DNA from: an uncultured Chloracidobacterium sp.
GTDB taxonomy: Bacteria > Acidobacteriota > Blastocatellia > Pyrinomonadales > Pyrinomonadaceae
DNA length: 64,000 nt
NCBI GenBank assembly: GCA_936914845.1
Contig: CAKZGE010000003.1
Location: 769,366-833,365 of the forward strand
Reading direction: 5' to 3'
The notes under the pieces are model-generated. The model was not told the origin of the DNA. It did no database searches and worked only from the letters and a program-made list of their open reading frames with translations. A program made the position numbers and the translations under genes. Positions 16,257 to 24,796 of this stretch are shown here, piece by piece. The first letter of the stretch is position 1, and every line of letters starts with the position of its first letter.

Positions 16257-17852
16257 ATGCCGATCGGTTATTTTAGTCTGATCCTTCATGCTCATCTGCC
16301 GTTTGTGCGGCATCCTGAATATCCCACATTTTTGGAAGAAGATTGGTTGTATGAGGCAATAACGGAAGTCTATCTTCCGCTGATCTTCATTTTTCAAAGC
16401 CAGCACGAATCGGGAGTTCATCCGCGGCTCGCAATAAATGTTTCGCCTCCGCTATGCGAAATGTTGACCGATGAATTACTGCAGACCCGCTATACCGCAC
16501 ATTTGGAAAGGCTGATCGAACTAGCGCAAAAGGAACTTGTCCGTGCCGAAAGCGAGGATCCGGATTTTATCGACGCCGCGCGGATGTATGTCGAAAATTT
16601 AAGCGCGGCTCTGCATTTATGGAATGATCGTTATGAACGCGACCTCGTGCGGGCCTTTCGTGAACTTCAGGAAGAGGGTGTGATAGAGGTCATCACCTGT
16701 GGAGCTACACACGGGTTTCTGCCGTTGATCTCGAACCGTGAATGTCAAAGAGCACAAATTCAGGTTGCCCTTAAGAACTATAAAAAACATTTCGGCCGCC
16801 AGCCCCGCGGCATTTGGCTGCCGGAATGTGCATACGAACCGGGCGTCGAGGACCTGCTGAAAGAGGCAGGGATCGAATATTTCATTGGCGACACACATGC
16901 GATTCTGTACGGCGATCCGCGGCCAAAGTATGGAGTTCATGCGCCGGTGTTCTGTCCGAACGGAGTGGCGGTTTTTGCCCGCGATGTTGAGACGAGCCAG
17001 CAGGTTTGGAGTGCGGAGGCGGGATATCCGGGACATCCGCTATACCGCGAATTCTATCGAGATATAGGCTGGGACCGGCCGCTCGACTATTTAAAGCCGT
17101 ATTTGGATGCAGACGGCAATCGGAAGCATCTCGGCCTAAAATATCACCGAATTAGCGAACGGGGCACTGACCAGCAATCTAAACAGCCATACGTTCCCGC
17201 ATTTGCCCGTGAACGATCGGCCCGCGATGCCGCGCATTTTCTCGGAGAACGCATAAAACAGGCAGAGATGCTTTATGAACAATTCGAGGGGCACCCGGCT
17301 CTGGTCGTTTCGCCATATGACGCCGAACTTTATGGGCATTGGTGGTTCGAAGGCCCGCAATTTCTGGATTTCTTTTTCCGCAAACTGGAGTTTGATCAAA
17401 AAGAAATAAAAGCCGTAACGCCGGGCGATTTTTTAGATTCCGGAATACCGATCCAGATCCAACAACCGACCGCATCGTCGTGGGGAGAGGCGGGCTATTT
17501 TAAGGTGTGGTTGAACGGGTTGAATGCTTGGATGTATCCCTATCAGCACGACGCCGAACGAAAAATGGTTGCCGCTGCTAGATATTACACCGATCCGACT
17601 GAGATGCAGAAGCGATTGCTGGATCAAATGGCCCGCGAACTTTTGCTTGCCGAATCCAGCGACTGGGCATTTCAGATATATCAACAGACCACCGTGGAAT
17701 ATTCGACACGACGATTTCAATCGCACATACATCGGTTCGATCTGCTGCACACAATGCTTACTACGGGAAATATCGATCAGGAATTGCTGGCGGAGATCGA
17801 AGCTCGTGACAATATCTTTGCAGAGATAGATCACCGGGTATATCGAGGATGA
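16257..17852 (+). CDS. GH57 1,4-alpha-glucan branching enzyme
   Basis: 531 residues, the size of thermophile GH57 branching enzymes. The N-terminal LILHAHLPFVRHPEYP is the family opening. The nucleophile is Glu190 in WLPECAYEPG and the acid/base Asp355 in SPYDAELYGHWW, matching the roles of Glu184 and Asp353 in the Thermus enzyme. A C-terminal helical DUF1957 part (about 420-525) completes it. It should transfer alpha-1,4 glucan chains to alpha-1,6 positions in glycogen. DUF4912 is directly upstream. Terminator hairpins follow the stop codon. Confidence 0.93.
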   Translation: MPIGYFSLILHAHLPFVRHPEYPTFLEEDWLYEAITEVYLPLIFIFQSQHESGVHPRLAINVSPPLCEMLTDELLQTRYTAHLERLIELAQKELVRAESEDPDFIDAARMYVENLSAALHLWNDRYERDLVRAFRELQEEGVIEVITCGATHGFLPLISNRECQRAQIQVALKNYKKHFGRQPRGIWLPECAYEPGVEDLLKEAGIEYFIGDTHAILYGDPRPKYGVHAPVFCPNGVAVFARDVETSQQVWSAEAGYPGHPLYREFYRDIGWDRPLDYLKPYLDADGNRKHLGLKYHRISERGTDQQSKQPYVPAFARERSARDAAHFLGERIKQAEMLYEQFEGHPALVVSPYDAELYGHWWFEGPQFLDFFFRKLEFDQKEIKAVTPGDFLDSGIPIQIQQPTASSWGEAGYFKVWLNGLNAWMYPYQHDAERKMVAAARYYTDPTEMQKRLLDQMARELLLAESSDWAFQIYQQTTVEYSTRRFQSHIHRFDLLHTMLTTGNIDQELLAEIEARDNIFAEIDHRVYRG

Positions 17853-17885
17853 CGCTTAATAGAAACTATTGAGTTCATCTAGAAG

Positions 17886-17911
17886 CCCGCTCATAAGCGG
17901 GTAAAATTTTT
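17886..17911 (+). terminator. terminator hairpin after the GH57 gene
   Basis: CCCGCT (17886-17891) pairs with AGCGGG (17896-17901) around a four-base loop, followed by TAAAATTTTT. It lies 34 bp after the GH57 stop. Confidence 0.6.
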
Positions 17912-17920
17912 GCTAAATAG

Positions 17921-17953
17921 AAAAGGACGACAACCGAAGTTGCCGTCCTTTTT
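17921..17953. terminator. terminator between convergent genes
   Basis: AAAAGGACGACAAC (17921-17934) pairs with GTTGCCGTCCTTTT (17939-17952), with one A-C mismatch and a CGAA tetraloop. A and T runs at the two ends allow function on both strands. It lies 20 bp beyond the stop of the minus-strand FG-GAP gene. Confidence 0.85.
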
Positions 17954-17972
17954 ATATCTCAGCTAACAGTTC

Positions 17973-20240
17973 TTAGCGAACGTTATAGCTGGCCACAGGA
18001 GCATCCGTTGCGGTACCCCAGTTCTGAGTGAAGTTCGTGCCGCCTGAACCATTCACGTAGAACGTGCTGGTCGAGCCCGGACGCCAGACAGCGATATCGG
18101 CCTTGCCGTCGCCATCATAATCACCAGGAACTTGGATATCATCGGTGCTTCCCCAAGTTGAATTAACGATGACCTGATCAGAGCTGCGGCGGATCGTCCA
18201 CTGCCAGTTGCCGCCGCTGAGGCGAACAACCGCGATGTCCGTTTTACCGTCGCCGTCGTAATCCGCAAATACAGTGATGTCACCAGCTTGGCCAACCGTT
18301 CTGTCGTCAAAGTTGCCCGTTGCGAACAGACGATAGAACTTGCTGGCTCCGCCTTCGGCACGCTGGAAGACAAAGTCTGCTTTGCCGTCACCATCAAAAT
18401 CGCCCGAAACCGGAACGTCACCGGCGGAACCCCAGTTGACCGACGTAAAGTACGATGCACCTTGCGGCATAAAGTACCAACGGCTCTGGTCACCGGTATT
18501 GACGCCTTCGCGGTAAACCGCAACGTCGTCTTTGCCGTCGCCATTGTAGTCAGCCACGATGGTCGGATCGTCACCGGTTTGACCGAAGTCCTGATTACGG
18601 AAGGTCATGGTCGCACTCTGCAGAATGTAGAATGTCGACTGAGTGCCCGGACGCCACACGGCAACATCGTCTTTGCCGTCGCCGTCGAAATCACCCGGAA
18701 CATACCAATCGCTTGCGGTTCCCCATTCGTATGAAGAGATAGAACCATTTGCAGCGTTCATGATGTACCAGCGAAGCTGGCCGGTCGGACCGCTTCCGAC
18801 GTTGCGAACAACGACGTAATCAGTTCTACCGTCACCATTCATGTCGACCGGTGCATCCGGACCGCTTGGGGTCGGAGTTGCTCCAGGGGTCGGCGTTGGG
18901 GTTGCTCCCGGGGTCGGAGTCGGGGTTGCTCCCGGCGTTGGAGTAGGTGTCGGTCCAGGTCCGCCGCCGCCGCCGAGCGTCAAATTGGCAGCCGTGATCG
19001 TACCGGTATCTGCAGGGCAGCTATCGGTAAAGGTCATCGTCCATGTACCGTTTGAGGTCGGGATCGACGCGAATGCCGGGGTTATCAAGGTCTGTGCACC
19101 GGCTCCGGCGACATCGCCACGTGTTGATGTGCGATAGTCTCCAGCCGGTACCGGAACTGTGCCTCCGGCTGCGGTCGCTGCAGTCCACCAATTTCCGGCC
19201 GCTGCGTCATTGAAGTTATAAGGCCCGCCGAAATCAGATGAATCACCAACGCCGCCGGCGGTGGTCGATCCTGTCTTACCGAAGACCACAAAGGTCGTTC
19301 CATCCGGCGAGATAAGGCGTGCAACAATATCACCCACCCAAGGGTGCGTACCCGTCAAGTTAACTGAGACCGACGTAGGTGCAGATGCGACACCGGTAAC
19401 GGCGAACGATACGGTCAAAGGTCCTCCCTCAGTACCGCAGGTCGTGCCGTCCGGGATCGGGCCCACACCCGTGCCCGGGAATGTCGATCCGCCACCGCCC
19501 GGAGTGGGGGTTGGGGTCGCGGCCGGGGTCGGAGTTGGCGTCGGTGTCGGTCCACCCGGGGTTGGCGTTGGTCCGGAAAACGGTGTGTAAACCAATGTAT
19601 CAAGGCCAATAATGTTCGAATTGTCACCCGATGGTCCGCCGCTCGTTACAAAATAACGGAAAGCAAAACGACCCTGAACAGGAGCAGCGAGACCAGAGAC
19701 GGTAACGGTTACTTGTGTCCATGTTTCCGGATATCCTCCGACGGTAAGTGTAGGGTTGACCTCGTGCAGAAGAGTGGTGAAGACACCTACATCAGTTGCC
19801 GTGGTTCCCGTATCGCTGCTCGAACCGGCGCTCGACATGCGAAGCTGAAGGCGATCCGGAAAGCTAGATGCGGCTGCAGTGCGCGTGTAAAAAGAAATAA
19901 CGTCGCCGTTCGAAATTGTTCTTTCCGGGGTGATCAGCCAATTGCTGATGGTTCCGGCACCTGTTGTGCTGTTGAAATTAACAAGAGCGCAGGAAGTTGA
20001 GGCGCCCGCCTGTGCCGGCGGAATGGCCGTGCCTGAACACTGGGTCCATGTGCTGGCACCCAACGGCTGACTCTTATTTACTGAGACCCAACCGGCTGAC
20101 GGCAGTGAAGCGACCGCATCGAAACCTTCATTTATGGCCTGTGCATTGGCCGAGGTTCCGAAAGCGGTCAGTAGACCAAAAGCAAGCGATAAGACAAGCG
20201 CTGAAAAGCGGGTCTTTCGCTTATTCGTATTCCAACCCAT
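17973..20240 (-). CDS. large secreted FG-GAP protein with cleaved-adhesin-like and proprotein-convertase P-like domains
   Basis: 755 residues with a strong GGAGG before ATG 20240 and a signal peptide of about 33 residues. Residues ~36-215 form a choice-of-anchor J/cleaved-adhesin-like beta-sandwich (INEGFDAVASLPSAGW, ISNWLITPE). A Pro/Thr linker follows, then a P/Homo B-type domain (about 250-420; VSVNLTGTHPWVGDI, LISPDGT, GTWTMTFTDSCPAD). A second PT linker is encoded by 24-bp repeats. From about 470 to the end there are six FG-GAP repeats with D-x-D-G-D-G-x-D calcium loops and W(Y/F) motifs. No protease domain is present. Likely exported and used in adhesion or carbohydrate binding. It shares repeat type with the protein at 2811-5156 but not its catalytic-like domain. 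Confidence 0.87.
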   Translation of the reverse strand: MGWNTNKRKTRFSALVLSLAFGLLTAFGTSANAQAINEGFDAVASLPSAGWVSVNKSQPLGASTWTQCSGTAIPPAQAGASTSCALVNFNSTTGAGTISNWLITPERTISNGDVISFYTRTAAASSFPDRLQLRMSSAGSSSDTGTTATDVGVFTTLLHEVNPTLTVGGYPETWTQVTVTVSGLAAPVQGRFAFRYFVTSGGPSGDNSNIIGLDTLVYTPFSGPTPTPGGPTPTPTPTPAATPTPTPGGGGSTFPGTGVGPIPDGTTCGTEGGPLTVSFAVTGVASAPTSVSVNLTGTHPWVGDIVARLISPDGTTFVVFGKTGSTTAGGVGDSSDFGGPYNFNDAAAGNWWTAATAAGGTVPVPAGDYRTSTRGDVAGAGAQTLITPAFASIPTSNGTWTMTFTDSCPADTGTITAANLTLGGGGGPGPTPTPTPGATPTPTPGATPTPTPGATPTPSGPDAPVDMNGDGRTDYVVVRNVGSGPTGQLRWYIMNAANGSISSYEWGTASDWYVPGDFDGDGKDDVAVWRPGTQSTFYILQSATMTFRNQDFGQTGDDPTIVADYNGDGKDDVAVYREGVNTGDQSRWYFMPQGASYFTSVNWGSAGDVPVSGDFDGDGKADFVFQRAEGGASKFYRLFATGNFDDRTVGQAGDITVFADYDGDGKTDIAVVRLSGGNWQWTIRRSSDQVIVNSTWGSTDDIQVPGDYDGDGKADIAVWRPGSTSTFYVNGSGGTNFTQNWGTATDAPVASYNVR
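18877..18948. repeat. three 24-bp tandem repeats encoding a Pro/Thr linker
   Basis: Units 18877-18900, 18901-18924 and 18925-18948 are near copies beginning GTTGCTCC. On the coding (minus) strand each gives eight residues of the type PTPTPGAT. They lie inside the FG-GAP gene and separate its P-like domain from the FG-GAP propeller. Copy number is likely to vary between strains. Confidence 0.85.
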
Positions 20241-20291
20241 ATTCTTTTATTTTCCTCCCAAAAAAGTGCAAGAAATGGCATATGGGAAATA

Positions 20292-20309
20292 TTTAAGGGC
20301 TTCCTTAAA
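20292..20309. promoter_or_regulatory. 7-4-7 palindrome upstream of the secreted FG-GAP gene
   Basis: TTTAAGG-GCTT-CCTTAAA is a perfect inverted repeat centred about 60 bp upstream of ATG 20240. It could be an operator or an mRNA hairpin in the leader. Which protein binds it cannot be told. Confidence 0.4.
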
Positions 20310-20472
20310 AATTCATTTGCCAGTAACAGAAATATTTAGTTTTTGACCGAAAGGTGCAAGTAATGTAACCCTTTTAAAACGCAATGTCAAGATTTGTTTA
20401 CAGCGCCGATACAGTAAAATAACACACCCGCCAATGCCGCAGTTTGCCTTAATCAATTGCCGGGTCTATGAT

Positions 20473-20502
20473 TTGAAAAGATATAGCTTGAACGCTTATT
20501 TT
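20473..20502 (+). promoter_or_regulatory. possible ino1 promoter
   Basis: TTGAAA (20473-20478), an 18-bp spacer and TATTTT (20497-20502), 70 bp before the ino1 start. Matches to consensus are partial. Confidence 0.3.
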
Positions 20503-20572
20503 CACGACCCAAAGTTCTCCTATCCAATAGGGCGGGCAAATGGGTTCGATAACATAAATTTTGGAGAAATAA

Positions 20573-21889
<1,317 letters not shown>

Positions 21890-21945
21890 CTCCGAACGAA
21901 GCAAAACTTACGGCTTGCCATTTTTAGGCCGAATATGATATTTAT

Positions 21946-21985
21946 CTTATGTGAAATCGTTGTTAAATCAGTGGTTTCACATAAG
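21946..21985. repeat. 11-bp inverted repeat after ino1
   Basis: CTTATGTGAAA (21946-21956) is repeated inverted as TTTCACATAAG (21975-21985) with an 18-base spacer, 57 bp after the ino1 stop. The stem is AT-rich and no T run follows, so an operator is at least as likely as a terminator. Confidence 0.5.
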
Positions 21986-22062
21986 CGCTTTTATACTGCG
22001 GCACAGCCGCCGCTCCAAATCCAGCCAACGAATAATACTTTGAAATCATCATTATACCGACG

Positions 22063-22143
22063 ATGGAGGTGCCCGGCGACGGGAACGATCTATCGGAAAA
22101 GGACAAGTTTATTCTCTATGTTCCGCTAAGAGTTGGGAGATGA
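22063..22143 (+). CDS. possible 26-residue peptide ahead of the Clp-type ATPase
   Basis: A frame opening at ATG 22063 (MEVPGDGNDLSEKDK) ends at a TGA that overlaps the first possible ATG of the ATPase gene as ATGA (22140-22143). Its C-terminus, FILYVPLRVGR, is well composed. There is no ribosome site before it, so this may be an upstream coupled peptide or chance. Confidence 0.25.
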   Translation: MEVPGDGNDLSEKDKFILYVPLRVGR

Positions 22144-22148
22144 CCGAG

Positions 22149-23360
22149 ATGAAACAAGAAACAGTTAAAAAGAAGGAATTCGGCAAACCAGGCATTGTGC
22201 TGGACCCAGACCGCAAAAGTCCCCGTGCCAAAGAATTCGAAGAAAAGCTTTCGAATCTGGTCGTTGGGCAGGAACGGGGCGTTCGCCGCCTGAGCGGTCT
22301 TTTCCAGATATATCTGGCTGGAATGAATAATCCGACGCGGCCGATCGGAACGCTGCTTTTTCTCGGGCCGACGGGTTCCGGTAAGACGCGCGTCGTCGAA
22401 GCCGCTGCTGAGGTGCTTTTTGGTGATCCGCATTCGGTTGTGAAAATCGACTGTGCGGAGTTTCAGCATTCCCATGAGATCGCAAAGCTGATCGGTTCGC
22501 CTCCCGGGTATCTTGGCCATCGGGAAACGTCGCCGATGCTTACACAGGAAAATCTGGACAAAGCCCACACGGATGATACCAAATTGACGTTCGTGCTGTT
22601 TGACGAGATCGAAAAGGCCTCTGATTCGCTATGGCAGCTGCTCCTCGGCATTCTAGATAAGGCAACGCTGACATTGGGAGATAATCGCCGCGTCGATTTT
22701 TCAAAGACCGTCGTTATCATGACCTCAAATCTTGGAGCGCGTGAGATGTCGGAGATGATATCCGGCGGTATCGGGTTTGCTCCGACGAAATCCGGCGGAC
22801 GAGAAGCGGACGACAATGAGATAGACACAAAGATATACCGCACCGCTCTTGAAGCCGCAAAACGCAAATTCTCGCCGGAATTTATGAATCGGATCGATAA
22901 GGTCGTGGTTTTCCGCAGCCTTAAGGAGCACCACCTGCGGCAGATCTTGGACATAGAACTTGCCGCCGTGCAGGCCCGCATTACCGAATCTGCCGGCACA
23001 AAATTCGTTTTTGAATGCTCCGATGCGGCAAAAGACTTTTTGCTGAATGAGGGGATCGATCTAAAATATGGTGCTCGTCACCTTAAACGCTCGATCGAAC
23101 GTTTTCTTGTCTATCCGCTGTCAAATCTTGTAGCTACCGATCAGGTGCAGACCGGAGATCTCGTAATGATCGATTATGATGAAGACCGCCACGGCCTCGT
23201 CTTTTCGAAGCATTCGGGCAAAATGATACTCGCAGATGTGCCGGAATATGATGAACAACCTGAATCAGAAGCAAACGCAGACGCCGCCGGCATGCCGTTG
23301 CCTGCTGCCTCAGCCGCCCCGCAAATGAGCAAATCAAAGGGCGAAAACAACGACGTGTGA
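22149..23360 (+). CDS. single-ring Clp-type AAA+ ATPase (ClpX/ClpB-D2-like)
   Basis: 403 residues from ATG 22149, nine bases after GGGAG; ATG 22140 gives 406. Numbering here is from 22140. A short polar N-terminus precedes VVGQERGVRRL (about 41-51). Walker A GPTGSGKT is at 76-83, the pore-loop-like PPGYLG at 121-126, Walker B VLFDEIEK at 152-159, sensor 1 MTSN near 194-197 and sensor 2 YGARHLKR near 310. An IGF tripeptide (211-213) sits where ClpX carries its ClpP-docking loop. There is no zinc finger and no second ring. Probably an unfoldase working with ClpP or alone. The C-terminal 35 residues are acidic and Ala/Pro-rich. Confidence 0.85.
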   Translation: MKQETVKKKEFGKPGIVLDPDRKSPRAKEFEEKLSNLVVGQERGVRRLSGLFQIYLAGMNNPTRPIGTLLFLGPTGSGKTRVVEAAAEVLFGDPHSVVKIDCAEFQHSHEIAKLIGSPPGYLGHRETSPMLTQENLDKAHTDDTKLTFVLFDEIEKASDSLWQLLLGILDKATLTLGDNRRVDFSKTVVIMTSNLGAREMSEMISGGIGFAPTKSGGREADDNEIDTKIYRTALEAAKRKFSPEFMNRIDKVVVFRSLKEHHLRQILDIELAAVQARITESAGTKFVFECSDAAKDFLLNEGIDLKYGARHLKRSIERFLVYPLSNLVATDQVQTGDLVMIDYDEDRHGLVFSKHSGKMILADVPEYDEQPESEANADAAGMPLPAASAAPQMSKSKGENNDV

Positions 23361-23383
23361 TGGGATAAAGATATTTGCTTTTC

Positions 23384-23410
23384 AAGGGAGCCGCCGCGGC
23401 TTCCTTTTTT
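23384..23410 (+). terminator. intrinsic terminator of the Clp-type ATPase gene
   Basis: AGCCGC (23389-23394) pairs with GCGGCT (23396-23401), with extended flanking AAGG/CCTT pairing, followed by a run of six T (23405-23410). It starts 24 bp after the stop. Confidence 0.8.
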
Positions 23411-23429
23411 GTTCTCATTTTTTCATATA

Positions 23430-23460
23430 TTGCAATGCATATATTTATGTTATATTGCAA
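23430..23460. promoter_or_regulatory. candidate ArsR-family operator
   Basis: TTGCAAT (23430-23436) recurs inverted as ATTGCAA (23454-23460) around an AT-rich spacer. TATATTGCAA also recurs directly (23426-23435 and 23451-23460). The right arm ends 2 bp before the ATG of the ArsR gene, so binding would block its own expression. Confidence 0.55.
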
Positions 23461-23462
23461 AA

Positions 23463-23843
23463 ATGAATGAAGCACGTATCGTTGAAGCGGAGCACCTTTT
23501 TTTGGCATTGGCCGATCGAACGCGCCTCAAGCTGCTCGAGCATATGAAAGGTGAGGAGGTCAACGTGAATACCCTGACCGAATTTCTGAGCCTTAGCCAA
23601 CCCAAGATCTCTCGCCACCTTGCGTATCTTCGTAAAAATGGGCTTGTAAACACTCGCCGCGTGGGTAAATGGGTGTACTACTCAATATCGTGGCCGGAGG
23701 ACGAAGGATTGAAGATGTGCTTGGAATATGCTCTAACGGCTGTGGGCAGAGAAGAAAGAAATACATATGCGGATGGGCATATGTATTTAACTGAAGATCA
23801 GAACCTGTCTCAGCCCGACGAGCTGGACACGTTCTTGCTGTGA
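23463..23843 (+). CDS. ArsR-family winged-helix transcriptional regulator
   Basis: 126 residues from ATG 23463; an upstream in-frame extension runs through the operator repeat and is rejected. The winged helix spans about 8-85, with recognition helix SQPKISRHLAYLRKNGLV and wing RRVGKWVYYSI. The alpha-3 ELCVCDL metal motif of ArsR/SmtB sensors is replaced by VNVNTLTEF, without cysteines, so this is not a classic arsenic or cadmium sensor. The C-terminal tail (about 90-126) is polar. Targets other than its own promoter are unknown. Its 3' end overlaps the convergent DUF5522 gene by 34 bp. Confidence 0.88.
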   Translation: MNEARIVEAEHLFLALADRTRLKLLEHMKGEEVNVNTLTEFLSLSQPKISRHLAYLRKNGLVNTRRVGKWVYYSISWPEDEGLKMCLEYALTAVGREERNTYADGHMYLTEDQNLSQPDELDTFLL

Positions 23844-24013
23844 CCGCGGGCCGCGTCGCCATAGTAAGGGCAATTGCGACACCCGTTGCCGCAACAGTAG
23901 CCGCGACGAAGCAAGAATTCTGCGGTCAAGATCATAAGGCCGTTCTCAAAATAGTAGTCGCGGCCTTCGACAAAAGCTTCATTCTTTTGGCTTTTCGGTA
24001 TCTTCGAGGACAT
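23810..24013 (-). CDS. DUF5522-type small cysteine-rich protein
   Basis: 67 residues from ATG 24013. The core EGRDYYFENGLMILTAEF is followed by a cysteine cluster, RGYCCGNGCRNCPY (Cys40, 41, 45, 48), the signature of DUF5522 proteins and plausible metal ligands. The tail is Ser-rich and dispensable-looking. It overlaps the upstream tlyA by 35 bp in another frame and the convergent ArsR gene by 34 bp. Function is unknown. A longer in-frame start exists only inside tlyA and adds unrelated residues. Confidence 0.75.
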   Translation of the reverse strand: MSSKIPKSQKNEAFVEGRDYYFENGLMILTAEFLLRRGYCCGNGCRNCPYYGDAARGHSKNVSSSSG

Positions 24014-24740
24014 AGTATCCCAAAAACTCCTTATTTCCTTGTGCACCCAAGATCGGCGATTCAACGACACCTCGCAGGGAAAGTCCGCATTGGCGGGCAA
24101 AGTTATTGATATTCCGAACCACGCTTTCATGCTTCTCCGGCTCTCGCACGATGCCGCCCTTTCCGACCTCGCCTTTTCCAACTTCAAATTGCGGTTTGAT
24201 CAAAGCGATCACTTGTCCGCCGGCGGGAAGCAATTTAACCAATGCCGGAAGAAGCTTCGAAATAGAGATGAACGAAACATCGATGACAATTAGGTCTATT
24301 TGTCTTTCAAAGTCACTGGGTTCAAGATTTCGAGCATTTGTATTTTCCCTGACAATTACTCGTTCGTCGACGCGCAGCTTCCAGGCCAATTGATTGGTCC
24401 CGGCGTCGATAGCATAAACGGTGCCCGCCCCATTTTGTAACAGGCAATCCGTGAATCCGCCGGTCGAAGATCCGACGTCGAGACAAATATATGCGTTTAC
24501 GCATATATTAAAGTGGTTCAGAGCTTTTTCGAGTTTCAGGCCGCCGCGGCCGACATATTTGGTTTCATCTGTTTGCCCTTTTAGGCGTATGCTCGAGGTA
24601 GGAGCGAAAGATTCGGAAGGCTTTTCGACCCGCCTTTCGTCAACCAGTACTACACCGGCCATGACGAGAGCTTGGGCCTTCGTACGAGACTCGGCAAAGC
24701 CCTGTTCCAAAAGTAGTTTGTCGATGCGTTGCTTCTTCAT
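23979..24740 (-). CDS. tlyA: TlyA-family rRNA (cytidine-2'-O)-methyltransferase
   Basis: 253 residues. An S4 RNA-binding domain (RIDKLLLEQGFAESRTKAQ, about 4-60) is followed by KYVGRGGLKLEKAL and a Rossmann methyltransferase domain with LDVGSSTGGFTDCLL (about 88-102), IDVSFIS and KPQFEVGK. The family methylates 16S and 23S rRNA riboses in mycobacteria and acts as the hemolysin-named TlyA elsewhere. DUF5522 follows with an overlap. Divergent from ctaA (56-bp gap). Confidence 0.93.
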   Translation of the reverse strand: MKKQRIDKLLLEQGFAESRTKAQALVMAGVVLVDERRVEKPSESFAPTSSIRLKGQTDETKYVGRGGLKLEKALNHFNICVNAYICLDVGSSTGGFTDCLLQNGAGTVYAIDAGTNQLAWKLRVDERVIVRENTNARNLEPSDFERQIDLIVIDVSFISISKLLPALVKLLPAGGQVIALIKPQFEVGKGEVGKGGIVREPEKHESVVRNINNFARQCGLSLRGVVESPILGAQGNKEFLGYYVLEDTEKPKE

Positions 24741-24796
24741 CGGTGCTATTCTTTAAGAATATACCGCATTAGGATAGAGCGTGCAGTTTAAGAAGA

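Larger units (their letters stand above)
20241..20572. other. divergent promoter region of the FG-GAP protein and ino1
   Basis: 332 bp between two divergent genes. It contains a 7-4-7 palindrome (20292-20309) close to the minus-strand gene, a possible ino1 promoter (20473-20502), and ribosome sites for both genes (GGAGG for the minus gene, GGAGA before ATG 20573). No further gene is visible. Confidence 0.6.

Noticed and set aside
18870..18960. CRISPR-like repeats
   Set aside because: They are coding repeats without unique spacers, encoding a PT linker.
21960..21997. Promoter TTGTTA/TATACT before the Clp gene
   Set aside because: The spacing is 26 bp, too long for a sigma70 promoter.
23409..23462. 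Upstream start for the ArsR gene
   Set aside because: The added residues are a hydrophobic run encoded by the operator repeat; ATG 23463 fits the family.
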